From the NCBI GenBank assembly GCA_016744475.1, contig JADGEH010000015.1, forward strand, positions 1 through 64,000: a DNA stretch of 64,000 bases, read 5' to 3'. Shown here piece after piece: positions 16,537 to 26,829 of the stretch. The notes under the pieces are model-generated. The model had not been told where the DNA came from and did not search any database. It worked only from the letters and a program-made list of their open reading frames with translations. Source of the DNA: Thiotrichales bacterium (GTDB lineage Bacteria; Pseudomonadota; Gammaproteobacteria; Beggiatoales; Beggiatoaceae). The position numbers and the translations under genes were made by a program. The stretch's first letter is position 1. Each line of letters opens with the position of its first letter.

Positions 16537-19500
16537 ATGAAACCTAACTTATCTTCTTTTCGTCCTGCCACCCTATTAGAACTGCTTCGTCACCGTGCTC
16601 AACATCAGCCCCAAAAACAGGCTTACTCCTTTTTGGTGGATGGCGAGCATGAGCAGGATCGTCGTACTTATGGTGATTTAGACCGTCAAGCGCGAGTGAT
16701 TGCCGCGCAATTGCAAACTTTATGTGAACCTGGCGACCGTGTTTTGCTGTTGTATCCCGCAGGCGTGGAATACATTGCCGCATTTTTTGGCTGTTTGTAT
16801 GCGGGTGTAGTGGGCATTCCTGCGTATCCCCCACGCCGTAATCGCTCTGATATTCGTTTGCAGGCCATAGCTGGTGATGCAGGCACGCGCATTATCCTGA
16901 CTCAAACTGATATTTTTGTGCATTTGGACAAAAAACTGGAATATGTCCAGGAACTGAAGACTTTTAATTGGATAGCGACCGACCAGCTTGAGCAACATCT
17001 CGCTGATGATTGGCAAGAACCCAATAATATCAAGCCGGATACGTTGGCTTTTTTGCAATACACCTCTGGCTCAACAGGCACACCCAAAGGTGTGATGGTT
17101 ACGCACGGTAATCTGATTCATAACTCTGAACACATGGCAACGGTGTGGTTCTCTGATGCTACACCTGACGATAGCATGGTGACTTGGTTACCGATCTTCC
17201 ATGATATGGGCTTGATTTTTGGTGTGTTACAACCCTTGTATCATGGCTTTCCTTGTTACTTAATGGCTCCGGCTGCCTTTGTGCAACGGCCTTTGCGTTG
17301 GTTGCAAGCGATGTCTAAATACCGTGCCACTCACAGTGGTGCCCCTAATTTCGCCTATGATTTAGCCGTCGAAAAAATCACTCCAAAACAACGTGAACAA
17401 CTGGATTTAAGCCACTGGCGCATGAGCTTAAATGGTGCAGAACCGGTACGCGCTGATACGTTTAAACACTTTTACGAATACTTCAAACACGCAGGCTTAC
17501 GTGAAACTACACTGTGTCATGGCTATGGTTTAGCTGAAGCTACACTGGTTGTTGGTGGAGCACGCATACAAGAATCCACCGAAGCCTATTATGTACACAA
17601 TGCAGAACTGGAAAAACACCATGCCGTTGCTGCCCCCGAAGGCGAGGGCTTATCTTTAATCAGTTGGGGTTTTCCTGCCGAGGATGCGCGTGTTGCCATC
17701 ATAAATCCCGACACTTTATGTGAATGTAAACCCGCAGAAGTGGGAGAAATTTGGGTAAAAAGCCCTAGCGTGGCGATGGGCTATTGGCTGCGCGAAGATG
17801 CCACTAAAGAGACTTTCCAAGCTTATATGACCGACACTCAAGAAGGGCCCTTTTTGCGTACTGGTGATTTAGGTTTTCAGCGTGAAGATGGACACTTGTT
17901 TGTGACCGGACGTTTGAAAGACGTGGTGATCATTCACGGCGGCAATCATTATCCTCAAGACATTGAATATACGGTAGAAAAAGCCCATCCTGATCTACGT
18001 CTCGCAGGCGGTGCGGCGTTTACCGTCACCGTGGCTGGTAAAGAACAATTAGTCATTGCCCAAGAAGTTGAACGCACAGCAATGAAGACCATGAATGCAG
18101 ACGACATCATGGGCGCGATTCGCCAAGCTGTTTCCTTAGAACACGAAGTGCCAGTGTATGCCATTGTGCTGTTGCGCCCTGCTGCCGTGCCAAAAACTTC
18201 CAGCGGCAAAATCCAGCGCCGTGGTTGTCGCCAGGAATATTTAGAGGGGACGCTGAAAGTGATTGCCGAGTGGCGGCAATCTTCCGAACCAACGATGGTT
18301 CGTTCTGATAGGACGGGTCATCGTGACGTATCAGTGAACAAAGCTGAGTTGCAGAACTGGCTGCTAGACACTTTGCAGCAACGTTTGAAAATACCTGCTG
18401 CGCAAATCGATCTGGGTGAGCCGCTGGCGCGTTATGGCTTAGATTCCATGACCGCCGTAGCGATGTCTGGCGATTTGGCGAGCTGGCTAAACCGCCCTCT
18501 GCCTAGCACTTTACTGTACGACTATCCTAGCCTCAACGAATTAATGGACTACATTCTCGGCGAAGAGGTTGATAGTAGGGCAGGCCAGCAGAGCGCCATC
18601 CGCCCAGTGCAAAACAATGAACCCATCGCTATCATCGGCCTAGGTTGTAGCTTCCCCGGTGCAGTCGGTGCACAAGCTTTTTGGGATTTACTCAGCCAAG
18701 GTACAGACGCAATTCGAGAGGTGCCTGAATCACGTTGGTCGCTAGACGAATTTTATGATCCCGATCCCAACAAAGCAGGCAAAATAAGCACGCGCTTTGG
18801 CGGTTTTCTCGAAGATGATCAAGTGTTTGAATTTGATCCGCAGTTCTTTGGAATGGCTCCACGCGAAGCTGAACGTGTAGACCCTCAACAACGCCTGCTG
18901 CTCAATACGACCTGGCAAGCCTTAGAACATGCGGGCATAGCTCCCGACTCCTTGGCGGGCAGCTTTACGGGGGTCTTTATTGGCATCAGCTTGAATGATT
19001 TCACCCGTGTACAAGAACAATATAGCCTTACGCCTGATACCTACACGGGCACAGGCAGCGCTTTTTCCATTGCGGCCAATCGCCTGTCTTACACTTTCGA
19101 TTTTCGCGGCCCAAGTGTTGCTATAGACACCGCGTGCTCTTCTTCCTTAGTGGCTATCCATCAAGCCTGCCAAGCCTTAAAACAGGGCGAAGCCAGTTTA
19201 GCGCTGGCGGGCGGTGTCAATCTCATTCTAACGCCTGATCTCAGCATGACTTTCTCCAAAGCCGGTATGCTCGCTCCCGACGGACGCTGCAAAACCTTCG
19301 ATGCCAGCGCAGATGGCTATGTACGCGGCGAAGGTTGTGGGGTATTGGTGCTCAAACGTTTAAGCGATGCCGAACGCGACAATGATCGCATTCTTGCCGT
19401 GATCAAAGGCTCGGCGGTGAATCAGGACGGGCGCAGCAACGGCTTGACCGCACCGAATGCTTTGTCACAACAAGCTGTACTGCATCAAGCGATGGATAAT

Positions 19501-22500
19501 GCGGGCGTATCGCCTACTGAAATAAACTATATTGAGGCGCACGGCACAGGCACAGCACTGGGCGATCCGATAGAAATGGCGGCTTTGAAGGCGGTATTGG
19601 GCAAGGGAGATACGCCTTGTTGGGTGGGTTCGGTGAAAACCAATATCGGACATCTGGAAGCCGCCGCAGGTGCGGCAGGCGTGATGAAAACTGTGCTGGC
19701 GATGCAACATCAACACATTCCGCCGCATTTGCATCTGCAATCCTTAAATCCGCATATCCATATTGATGACAGTCGTTTGCAAGTACCGACGCAGGCACAA
19801 GTCTGGGAAAAACCCTGCGCGGGCGTGAGTTCTTTTGGCTTTGGCGGAACAAATGCGCATCTGATTCTTGCGCCTTATGAGGATGCAGAGCACCAAGGGC
19901 TACATTCCCATGCCGAGACAGATGCTCTTCAAATACTCACATTATCAGCAAAAAATCTTCAAGCTCTGAATGAGTTGCGCGAAAGCTTTGCGGATTACCT
20001 GGCACAAACCCGCAATACTTGGGCGGACATCGCCTATAGCGCTAACACCGGGCGCAATCATTTTAAATACCGCCAAGTTGTGCTTGCGCCTACCGCCAAT
20101 CTGGCTTCACAAGCATTGGAAAAAGCCCCGCTAAAAGAATGGTCAGCGCCCCCCAAAGTAGCCTTTTTGTTCACTGGACAAGGAGCGCAATATGTGGGCA
20201 TGGGGCGCGAACTGTACGCAACACAACCCGTGTTTAAGCAGGCTTTGGATGAATGTGCCGCGATTCTAAAAACGCATCAAATAGATGTGTTGTCAGTGTT
20301 ATTTGCCGAACAAGACTCACCTGATGCGGCATTGCATCAGACGCGCAATACCCAGCCTGCCATGTTTGCACTGCAATATGCTTTAGCTCAATTGTGGCAA
20401 TCCTGGGGCATCACAGCGGATGCAGTGCTGGGGCACAGCGTCGGACAGTATGCAGCGGCTTGCGTCGCAGGTGTGCTGAGCGTGGAGGAGGGGCTGCGCT
20501 TGATCGCAGCACGCGGGCGTTTGATGCAGGCGTTGCCGCCAGAAGGCGCGATGTTGGCAGTGGCTTGCGACCTGGAGACCTTAACGCCTTGGCTGGCAGG
20601 CAAAGAAGACAACATATCTTTGGCGGCACACAACGGGCCGCAAAGTCTGGTCGTGTCAGGCGACAAAAGCACCTTAGAAGACATTGCAAAACGCTGCGAA
20701 ACCCAAGACATTAAGCATAAATACTTGCAAGTGTCACACGCTTTCCATTCGCCGCTAATGGATGCCATGTTGGATGATTTCCATGCTGTAGCAGCACAGT
20801 GCCACCTGCAAACGCCTCACATGGCATTAGCAGACAATGTGGGTGGCGGCTTGGCGGGAGATGATGTGCTCACGCCTGATTATTGGTGTCGCCATGTTCG
20901 CCAGCCCGTGCAATTTCTTGCCAACATGGACGCTTTGCAGGACATGGGTTGCAATGTTTTCGTGGAAATAGGCCCCCGCCCTGTGTTGCTGGGAATGGGG
21001 CAGCAATGCTTAAGTGCCGTGAATCATTTATGGCTGCCCAGTCTGCAAGAAGATCAGCCGCAAGCGCTATTGACTGCGGTGGCCCAGCTTTATCAACGGG
21101 GGGTAGACATTAATTGGACAGCGTTTTACGCGACGCTAAAAGCGGCGCGTGTCGATCTACCGACTTATCCGCTGCAAACCCAGCGCTGCTGGCCTCAGCC
21201 ACAAGCGCCGCGTGTGTCCTCAGCGCGTCACACACATCCGATTTTAGGTGCTCGTTTAGAGTCGCCAGCATTACGCAATACGTCCGTGTTCCAAGCGGAC
21301 ATCAGCGCAGAACATCCCGCCTTTTTAGTCGATCATCAAGTCTTTGACACCGTAGTGCTACCTGGAGCCGCGTATCTGGATTTGGCTTTGAGCGCCGTCC
21401 GTGCAACAACACCAACCGATGTACTGACTTTGCAAAATGTGATGTTCAAACAAGCTTTGGTGTTGCCGGACAATACGGCTGTAAAAGTGCAAACCTTATT
21501 ATCGAGTGATGGAACGTTTGAAATTTACAGCCAAGACGACGCAGGCGAGTGGTCATTACATGCACAAGGTGAAATATCCCCTGTAGGGTGGAATAGCGAT
21601 GACGTACTCCACCCGCCCATGCCACCCATCCAAGCTACTTTTGCTGAAGTAGAACATCTGGATGTTGCGCAACACTATCAACAATTCCGTACCCGCCATA
21701 TTGATTATGGAGAGGCATTTCAAGGCATCCAAAGCCTGCAATGCCTAGGTTCGCAAGTCTGGGCAGCGCTACGCTTGCCTCAATCTGACAATGGACAATA
21801 CGCACTGCATCCTGTTTTGCTCGATGCGGCTTTTCAAGCGATAGCTGCCGCTTTCCCAAAAGCGTGCGCAGAAGCCACTTATATCCCTGTTGGCCTAGAA
21901 AACTTGTACTGGCAAGCACCACTCACCGACCCAGTGTATTGCTTGATTGATGTGGATGACCGTGAGCAACCCCGCTTGTTTTATGCAGATGTGTATTTAT
22001 GGGATCAGCAAGGTCAGCCGCTCGCCGCTTTACAAACACTTAAATTGCTATCAGTTCGTGCAGATGTCCTGGGCACGCAAGAGTCGCTCAATGATTGCTT
22101 GTATCAAGTGGAATGGCAGCCGCAGGCGAGTAGAGGCTTGCCACCGCAATTTATCCCCGATGCCAGACTGCTTCGCGATCAAGTCATCGAACATGCCACG
22201 CACACCGTACAGACCAGCACCTTACAATTTAAGCAATCACCCTTGCTGGACATAGAACAGAACAGCAAAGCATCCTCTGATGATGCGCTTATCAGTTTGA
22301 ATGAATTGGATTTTTATAAAGAATTACTGCCTCAAATTGAGCAAGCCAGCGGTGCTTTTGTGCGCTTGGCTTTAGAAAAACTCGGTTGGCAGCCCAGTGC
22401 AGGCGAATGGATAGTGGTCGAAAACTTGCGCCAGCAATTGGGCGTGATCGATGCGCATCAACGTTTGTTTGCACGTTTGCTGGACATACTGGCAGAAGAT

Positions 22501-25500
22501 GGCGTGCTGCGTGCGATGCCAGCGGGTTATGAAGTGCTCAGCCCTCTCAGCAGCGAGCAAGACCCCGTGGCTTTGTTAGATGAGTTACAAGGCCGCTATA
22601 CGCCAGCTCATGCGCAATTGACGCTATTATCTCGTTGTGGTGCCGAACTGGCAGAGGTCTTAAGCGGCACAACCGATCCGTTGCAATTACTGTTTCCCGA
22701 AGGCGATCTGGATACGGCGACACATCTTTACCGCAACACGCCGTTTGCGCTGTATTTAAATGATCTGGCACAAAGTACGGTGCGCAACATTGTGACGAAG
22801 TTGCCTGCGGGTCGTCTGTTGCGCGTGTTGGAGATCGGTGCGGGCACGGGCGGCACGACAGCGCATTTGTTGCCCGTGCTGCCTGCACAACAATGCCATT
22901 ACGTATTCACCGACCTTTCTACAAGCTTCTTCACCCAGGCGAAGGCGCATTTTAAAGACTATTCTTTTGTTGAATATCAGCGCTTGAATATTGAACAAAA
23001 CCCTGAATCACAAGGTTTTATTGCACATGATTTTGACTTGATTGTTGCCGCTAATGTGATTCACGCCACGGCTGATTTAGAACAAAGCCTGCAACATATT
23101 CAGGAATTGTTGCGCCCTGGCGGTCTGTTATTGCTGTGGGAAGTCACTTCAAAGCAACGTTGGCTGGATTTAATTTTTGGTCTCACCGACGGTTGGTGGC
23201 GCTTTACTGATACAGATTTACGCCCGAATTATGCGCTGTTATCCCCTGTGCAATGGCAAAAACTGCTGATGCAACAAGGTTTTTTTAACACGGCCTTATT
23301 ATCTCCCGATCACTTAAGCCCAGGCTTAAATGTGCAGCAAACCCTCATTACTGCACGAATGGATGATCAAATGCTGCAAGCCGTTGATGAATGTTGGTTG
23401 CTGTTTGCGGATTCTTGCGGCATTGCGGCACAAGTGGCACAGCTTTTACGCCAAGCAGGGGGGCGTGCGGTGTTGGTGAAATCTGCCTCCACATATCAGC
23501 GACTCAGCCCCGATGAATTTCAAATCCAAGTCGAACAAGCAGAAGATTATCAACGTTTATTCAATGAGTGTGATGCAGATTTGACCCACGTTTTGCACTT
23601 GTGGAGCTTATTAAATGCACCTGCCCACACATTGGATGAAGCCGGTTTACAAGCCGCTTTGTATAACGGTTGCTTAAGCAGTGTGTATCTATTGCAAGCC
23701 TTATTGCAGCAACAACGCACGCCAAACGTATGGTTGATAACACAACAAGCGCGTGCTGAAGGTGTGGCGCAATCCGCGTTATGGGGTATGGGGCAAGTGG
23801 TGCCCTTGGAACATCCTGAATTTAATGCCAAGCGCCTCGATTTAACGGCAGAGCAAACAACGCAACACAGCGCATCCCGTTTATTTGAAGAAGTGCTGAC
23901 CAACACCGACACAGAACAACAAATCGCCTTAAATAATCGAGGGCGTTTTGTGGCTCGTTTGCAGCCATATCCCGCTGAAAAACCACCTATTCCACGTTTT
24001 AACTCAAAAGCGACCTATTTAATCACAGGCGGTCTGGGTGCTTTAGGCTTATTGTTGGCGGAATGGATGAGCCAACATGGGGCGCGTTATTTCGTGCTGA
24101 CAGGCCGTCGTGGCGCAACACCTGAAGCCCAACCACAGCTTGACGCACTGGCACAAGCAGGCGTGCGGATTAAAGTGATGCAAGCTGATGTGACTCGCTT
24201 AGAACACATGCAAGCCGTGTTTAATGATTTAGCAGACTTACCGCCATTGCGCGGTGTCATCCACAGTGCAGGCGTTTTAGCCGACGGCGTTATCGCCAGC
24301 CAAGATGCCCAGCGTTTCCAACAAGTGCTGGCACCGAAAGTACAAGGCGGCTGGCATTTGCATCAACTTACGCAAGACAAAGAACTGGACTTCTTCTGGT
24401 TATTCTCCTCTGCTGCCGCATTATTGGGTTCTCAAGCCCAAGCCAATCATGCGGCGGCTAATGCATTTTTAGACGGTCTAGCCGCGTATCGCCGCAGCAT
24501 GGGCTTGCCCGGTTTGAGCATCAACTGGGGCGTGTGGAGTGACATCGGTGCAGGAAGCACAGCAGAAAGTCTGATGGCGGGGCGCGGCATTGGCAGTATC
24601 ACACCCGCGCAAGGGGTGCGTTTACTGCCTACGCTATTTGCCGCTCAAACGGCACAAATCGGCGTTGTGCCACTAGATTGGGCGACGTTTATGAAACACG
24701 AAGGACGCGCCAATCCTTTTTTCAATGCTTTTGCAATACAGCAAGAAGAAACGGATACCGAAACGTGGTTAGACAAGCTAAACAATTTGGAGGCGAAAAA
24801 CCAGCTTGAAGCCTTGCAACATGACTTACAACAGCAAGTTGTACAAGTATTAGCATTGGATGCACATTCCACCATAGACATTGAACAAAGCTTTCTCAGT
24901 TTAGGCATGGATTCTTTAACTTCTATGGAGTTTCGCAACCATTTGCAGGCTCATTTGCACTGTCACCTACCTACCACAGTGATTTTTGAACAAGCCAATA
25001 TCGAGCGTTTAGCTGTCTTTTTACAAGATAAGGTCTTGCAGACACAAAACACTGCTGAGCCTTTACCACTTAAAACCTTACAACAACATCTACATCCCGC
25101 TCCCAAAGGTGCTCAACTACCGCTGGCTTTTTCACAATTACGTTTTTGGTTGAATTATCAACGTCACCCCAATGATTGTATATATAACACTTTTAATAGT
25201 TTCAAAATAACCGGGGAATTGTCGATAGAACGCTTGCAACAAGCATTCAATGTTTTGATCAAACGTCATGCCGTGTTACGCACTCGGTTTCAAGCAGAAC
25301 ATGATAGAACCTTACAAATCATTGAAGCCGACAAGAAAATCCCCCTCGTTGTAGAATCACTGGAACACTTGTCCAGCACAGAAAAAGACAATGTTCTAAA
25401 GCAACACACTCAATATGAAAATACTACGCCATTTGATTTAAGTGCAGGTATTGTATTGCGTTTACACCTGTTCTGCCTGTCAGAACAAGAGCATATGCTG

Positions 25501-26439
25501 ACTGTATCAGGGCATCACATTGTATTGGATATGTGGTCTTTAATGCGTTTGCTACAGGAATTGAATCAAACCTATACTCAATTAATCAATGAAAAACCGC
25601 TCGCTGAACACTCACCTACAGTACAACTAGCCGATGTAGCTTATTGGCAACATCAATCATTAAATACCGAAAAACGCGCTATTCGCCAAGCCTATTGGCA
25701 AACCCTGCTGCACAATGAACCCGCACTCTTAACGCTACCGACTGATTATCCTCGCCTTGAAAAGCCTGATCAGCAAGTCAACACACATTGGCAAATACTG
25801 CCATCGACTATGCTCAAAGACTTACAGGCACTAGCACGTCAGCAACAGAGCACATTATTTAATGTATTGCTCACCACCTATGCCACGCTTTTATGGCGTT
25901 ATAGCGGGCAACAAGATTTTATGATGGGATGCCCTGTATCGAATCGTGATGGTGTTCAATTAGATGAAATTATGGGGTGCCTTGCCACGGTATTGTTAAT
26001 ACGTGTGCATATCAAACCACACGAAGCTTTTGCAGATTTTCTACAAAGAATGCAAACCCAAGTTGTTTCTGCATTGGAACATCAAGATGTGCCTTTTGAG
26101 CAATTGCAACCTGAACGTGATCTCAATGCGCAGCCGTTATTTGGTACCTTTATGAATTTTTTATCTCAGTTGGTACAGACTAAACATCACAGTCACCAGG
26201 CGCTTAACATTACACTGCATTCTCTTGGCGGTTCTGTCATGCGAGTAGATTTTGGTTTAGGGATTCGGCAAGAAAAAGAGGCTTTGCACTTTGGCTGGCG
26301 TTATAAACAGGCTTTATTCAAAGCGGATACGATTGAACAGAGAGCCGCATATTTTCAACAAGTCTTACAACAGGTCTTGAATGATGTGGAAATATCCTTA
26401 GCGGATTTATCCTCAAAGGAAGAGACACTCCCCGCTTAA
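16537..26439 (+). CDS. FAAL-PKS-condensation megasynthase
   Basis: 3300 residues. Domains in order: FAAL loading domain (1-590; YTSGSTGTPKGVMVTH), ACP1 (605-685; Ser637 in LDSM), KS (705-1130; Cys867 in DTACSSS, EAHGTGT, KTNIGH), AT (1206-1510; Ser1301 in GHSVG, HAFHSP indicating malonyl), DH (1566-1860; His1600, Asp1763), C-methyltransferase (2075-2260; LEIGAGTGGTT), KR (2490-2670; ITGGLGALG), ACP2 (2755-2835; Ser2793) and a terminal condensation domain (2855-3290; HH2993-2994 and Asp2998 in HHIVLDMWS). It would activate a free fatty acid as acyl-AMP, extend it by one malonyl unit, alpha-methylate it, reduce and dehydrate it, then condense it with an amine or alcohol. No A, T, TE or reductase domain follows. 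The KR catalytic Tyr is His2638 (SQAQANHAAANAF), so reduction is uncertain. A weak hairpin (CACCTG-CGT-CAGGTG) lies in the 91-bp leader. Confidence 0.93.
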   Translation: MKPNLSSFRPATLLELLRHRAQHQPQKQAYSFLVDGEHEQDRRTYGDLDRQARVIAAQLQTLCEPGDRVLLLYPAGVEYIAAFFGCLYAGVVGIPAYPPRRNRSDIRLQAIAGDAGTRIILTQTDIFVHLDKKLEYVQELKTFNWIATDQLEQHLADDWQEPNNIKPDTLAFLQYTSGSTGTPKGVMVTHGNLIHNSEHMATVWFSDATPDDSMVTWLPIFHDMGLIFGVLQPLYHGFPCYLMAPAAFVQRPLRWLQAMSKYRATHSGAPNFAYDLAVEKITPKQREQLDLSHWRMSLNGAEPVRADTFKHFYEYFKHAGLRETTLCHGYGLAEATLVVGGARIQESTEAYYVHNAELEKHHAVAAPEGEGLSLISWGFPAEDARVAIINPDTLCECKPAEVGEIWVKSPSVAMGYWLREDATKETFQAYMTDTQEGPFLRTGDLGFQREDGHLFVTGRLKDVVIIHGGNHYPQDIEYTVEKAHPDLRLAGGAAFTVTVAGKEQLVIAQEVERTAMKTMNADDIMGAIRQAVSLEHEVPVYAIVLLRPAAVPKTSSGKIQRRGCRQEYLEGTLKVIAEWRQSSEPTMVRSDRTGHRDVSVNKAELQNWLLDTLQQRLKIPAAQIDLGEPLARYGLDSMTAVAMSGDLASWLNRPLPSTLLYDYPSLNELMDYILGEEVDSRAGQQSAIRPVQNNEPIAIIGLGCSFPGAVGAQAFWDLLSQGTDAIREVPESRWSLDEFYDPDPNKAGKISTRFGGFLEDDQVFEFDPQFFGMAPREAERVDPQQRLLLNTTWQALEHAGIAPDSLAGSFTGVFIGISLNDFTRVQEQYSLTPDTYTGTGSAFSIAANRLSYTFDFRGPSVAIDTACSSSLVAIHQACQALKQGEASLALAGGVNLILTPDLSMTFSKAGMLAPDGRCKTFDASADGYVRGEGCGVLVLKRLSDAERDNDRILAVIKGSAVNQDGRSNGLTAPNALSQQAVLHQAMDNAGVSPTEINYIEAHGTGTALGDPIEMAALKAVLGKGDTPCWVGSVKTNIGHLEAAAGAAGVMKTVLAMQHQHIPPHLHLQSLNPHIHIDDSRLQVPTQAQVWEKPCAGVSSFGFGGTNAHLILAPYEDAEHQGLHSHAETDALQILTLSAKNLQALNELRESFADYLAQTRNTWADIAYSANTGRNHFKYRQVVLAPTANLASQALEKAPLKEWSAPPKVAFLFTGQGAQYVGMGRELYATQPVFKQALDECAAILKTHQIDVLSVLFAEQDSPDAALHQTRNTQPAMFALQYALAQLWQSWGITADAVLGHSVGQYAAACVAGVLSVEEGLRLIAARGRLMQALPPEGAMLAVACDLETLTPWLAGKEDNISLAAHNGPQSLVVSGDKSTLEDIAKRCETQDIKHKYLQVSHAFHSPLMDAMLDDFHAVAAQCHLQTPHMALADNVGGGLAGDDVLTPDYWCRHVRQPVQFLANMDALQDMGCNVFVEIGPRPVLLGMGQQCLSAVNHLWLPSLQEDQPQALLTAVAQLYQRGVDINWTAFYATLKAARVDLPTYPLQTQRCWPQPQAPRVSSARHTHPILGARLESPALRNTSVFQADISAEHPAFLVDHQVFDTVVLPGAAYLDLALSAVRATTPTDVLTLQNVMFKQALVLPDNTAVKVQTLLSSDGTFEIYSQDDAGEWSLHAQGEISPVGWNSDDVLHPPMPPIQATFAEVEHLDVAQHYQQFRTRHIDYGEAFQGIQSLQCLGSQVWAALRLPQSDNGQYALHPVLLDAAFQAIAAAFPKACAEATYIPVGLENLYWQAPLTDPVYCLIDVDDREQPRLFYADVYLWDQQGQPLAALQTLKLLSVRADVLGTQESLNDCLYQVEWQPQASRGLPPQFIPDARLLRDQVIEHATHTVQTSTLQFKQSPLLDIEQNSKASSDDALISLNELDFYKELLPQIEQASGAFVRLALEKLGWQPSAGEWIVVENLRQQLGVIDAHQRLFARLLDILAEDGVLRAMPAGYEVLSPLSSEQDPVALLDELQGRYTPAHAQLTLLSRCGAELAEVLSGTTDPLQLLFPEGDLDTATHLYRNTPFALYLNDLAQSTVRNIVTKLPAGRLLRVLEIGAGTGGTTAHLLPVLPAQQCHYVFTDLSTSFFTQAKAHFKDYSFVEYQRLNIEQNPESQGFIAHDFDLIVAANVIHATADLEQSLQHIQELLRPGGLLLLWEVTSKQRWLDLIFGLTDGWWRFTDTDLRPNYALLSPVQWQKLLMQQGFFNTALLSPDHLSPGLNVQQTLITARMDDQMLQAVDECWLLFADSCGIAAQVAQLLRQAGGRAVLVKSASTYQRLSPDEFQIQVEQAEDYQRLFNECDADLTHVLHLWSLLNAPAHTLDEAGLQAALYNGCLSSVYLLQALLQQQRTPNVWLITQQARAEGVAQSALWGMGQVVPLEHPEFNAKRLDLTAEQTTQHSASRLFEEVLTNTDTEQQIALNNRGRFVARLQPYPAEKPPIPRFNSKATYLITGGLGALGLLLAEWMSQHGARYFVLTGRRGATPEAQPQLDALAQAGVRIKVMQADVTRLEHMQAVFNDLADLPPLRGVIHSAGVLADGVIASQDAQRFQQVLAPKVQGGWHLHQLTQDKELDFFWLFSSAAALLGSQAQANHAAANAFLDGLAAYRRSMGLPGLSINWGVWSDIGAGSTAESLMAGRGIGSITPAQGVRLLPTLFAAQTAQIGVVPLDWATFMKHEGRANPFFNAFAIQQEETDTETWLDKLNNLEAKNQLEALQHDLQQQVVQVLALDAHSTIDIEQSFLSLGMDSLTSMEFRNHLQAHLHCHLPTTVIFEQANIERLAVFLQDKVLQTQNTAEPLPLKTLQQHLHPAPKGAQLPLAFSQLRFWLNYQRHPNDCIYNTFNSFKITGELSIERLQQAFNVLIKRHAVLRTRFQAEHDRTLQIIEADKKIPLVVESLEHLSSTEKDNVLKQHTQYENTTPFDLSAGIVLRLHLFCLSEQEHMLTVSGHHIVLDMWSLMRLLQELNQTYTQLINEKPLAEHSPTVQLADVAYWQHQSLNTEKRAIRQAYWQTLLHNEPALLTLPTDYPRLEKPDQQVNTHWQILPSTMLKDLQALARQQQSTLFNVLLTTYATLLWRYSGQQDFMMGCPVSNRDGVQLDEIMGCLATVLLIRVHIKPHEAFADFLQRMQTQVVSALEHQDVPFEQLQPERDLNAQPLFGTFMNFLSQLVQTKHHSHQALNITLHSLGGSVMRVDFGLGIRQEKEALHFGWRYKQALFKADTIEQRAAYFQQVLQQVLNDVEISLADLSSKEETLPA

Positions 26440-26829
26440 ATCTCAAGCCTTTTTTCTTAAATGAATGGTCGTGTCTCCCTGCGGGGCAAAACGTTGCGGC
26501 GAATGGGTTACAATCTGGGTTAAATATTAGACTGGTTGCGAGGGTAGGGTAGTAAGAATTATTTGAGACTAGGTGAGATGAGACAGAACTAGATGAAATT
26601 TACAAGTTGCTGATTTACTTTAGAATCAGTGCTGGACGAGTGGTTCTGTTTATTTGAGATTCCAGCCTAGATTGACTTAGTTTATTTTGCTATGGATTGC
26701 GGTAAACCAACGGTTTTAGTGGGTTCTGTCAGGGTAGCTTAATTTTGCGTGGTCAATATGTTGTTGTGAGTAAACAACCCGGTAAACAACCAGTAAACAA
26801 CTTATTATACTTACGCAACTAAGTTGCGT
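26440..26829. other. Host-prophage junction region
   Basis: This 390-bp stretch lies between the synthase stop and the prophage mor gene. The left end of the prophage should be inside it; transposable phages begin with 5'-TG, and the TG at 26759 followed by phased GTAAACAAC repeats is my preferred candidate. GTTCTGT/ACAGAAC motifs occur at about 26583, 26643 and 26725 in mixed orientation and could be part of the end as well, in which case the boundary lies further left. A short palindrome (ACGCAACT-A-AGTTGCGT) ends at the mor stop. Confidence 0.5.
26770..26801. repeat. Phased GTAAACAAC repeats, candidate transposase-binding sites
   Basis: GTAAACAAC occurs three times (26770-26778, 26782-26790, 26793-26801), spaced 12 and 11 bp, so all copies face the same side of the helix. 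A variant GGTAAACCAAC lies at 26701-26711. The position is the expected left terminus of the prophage. Mu ends carry several transposase-binding repeats, so this is the natural reading; operators are the alternative. Confidence 0.55.

Noticed and set aside
20388-20768. Antisense open frames within the PKS acyltransferase region
   Set aside because: Shadow of a GC-biased coding strand; composition is Ser/Pro/Arg-rich with no protein-like pattern.
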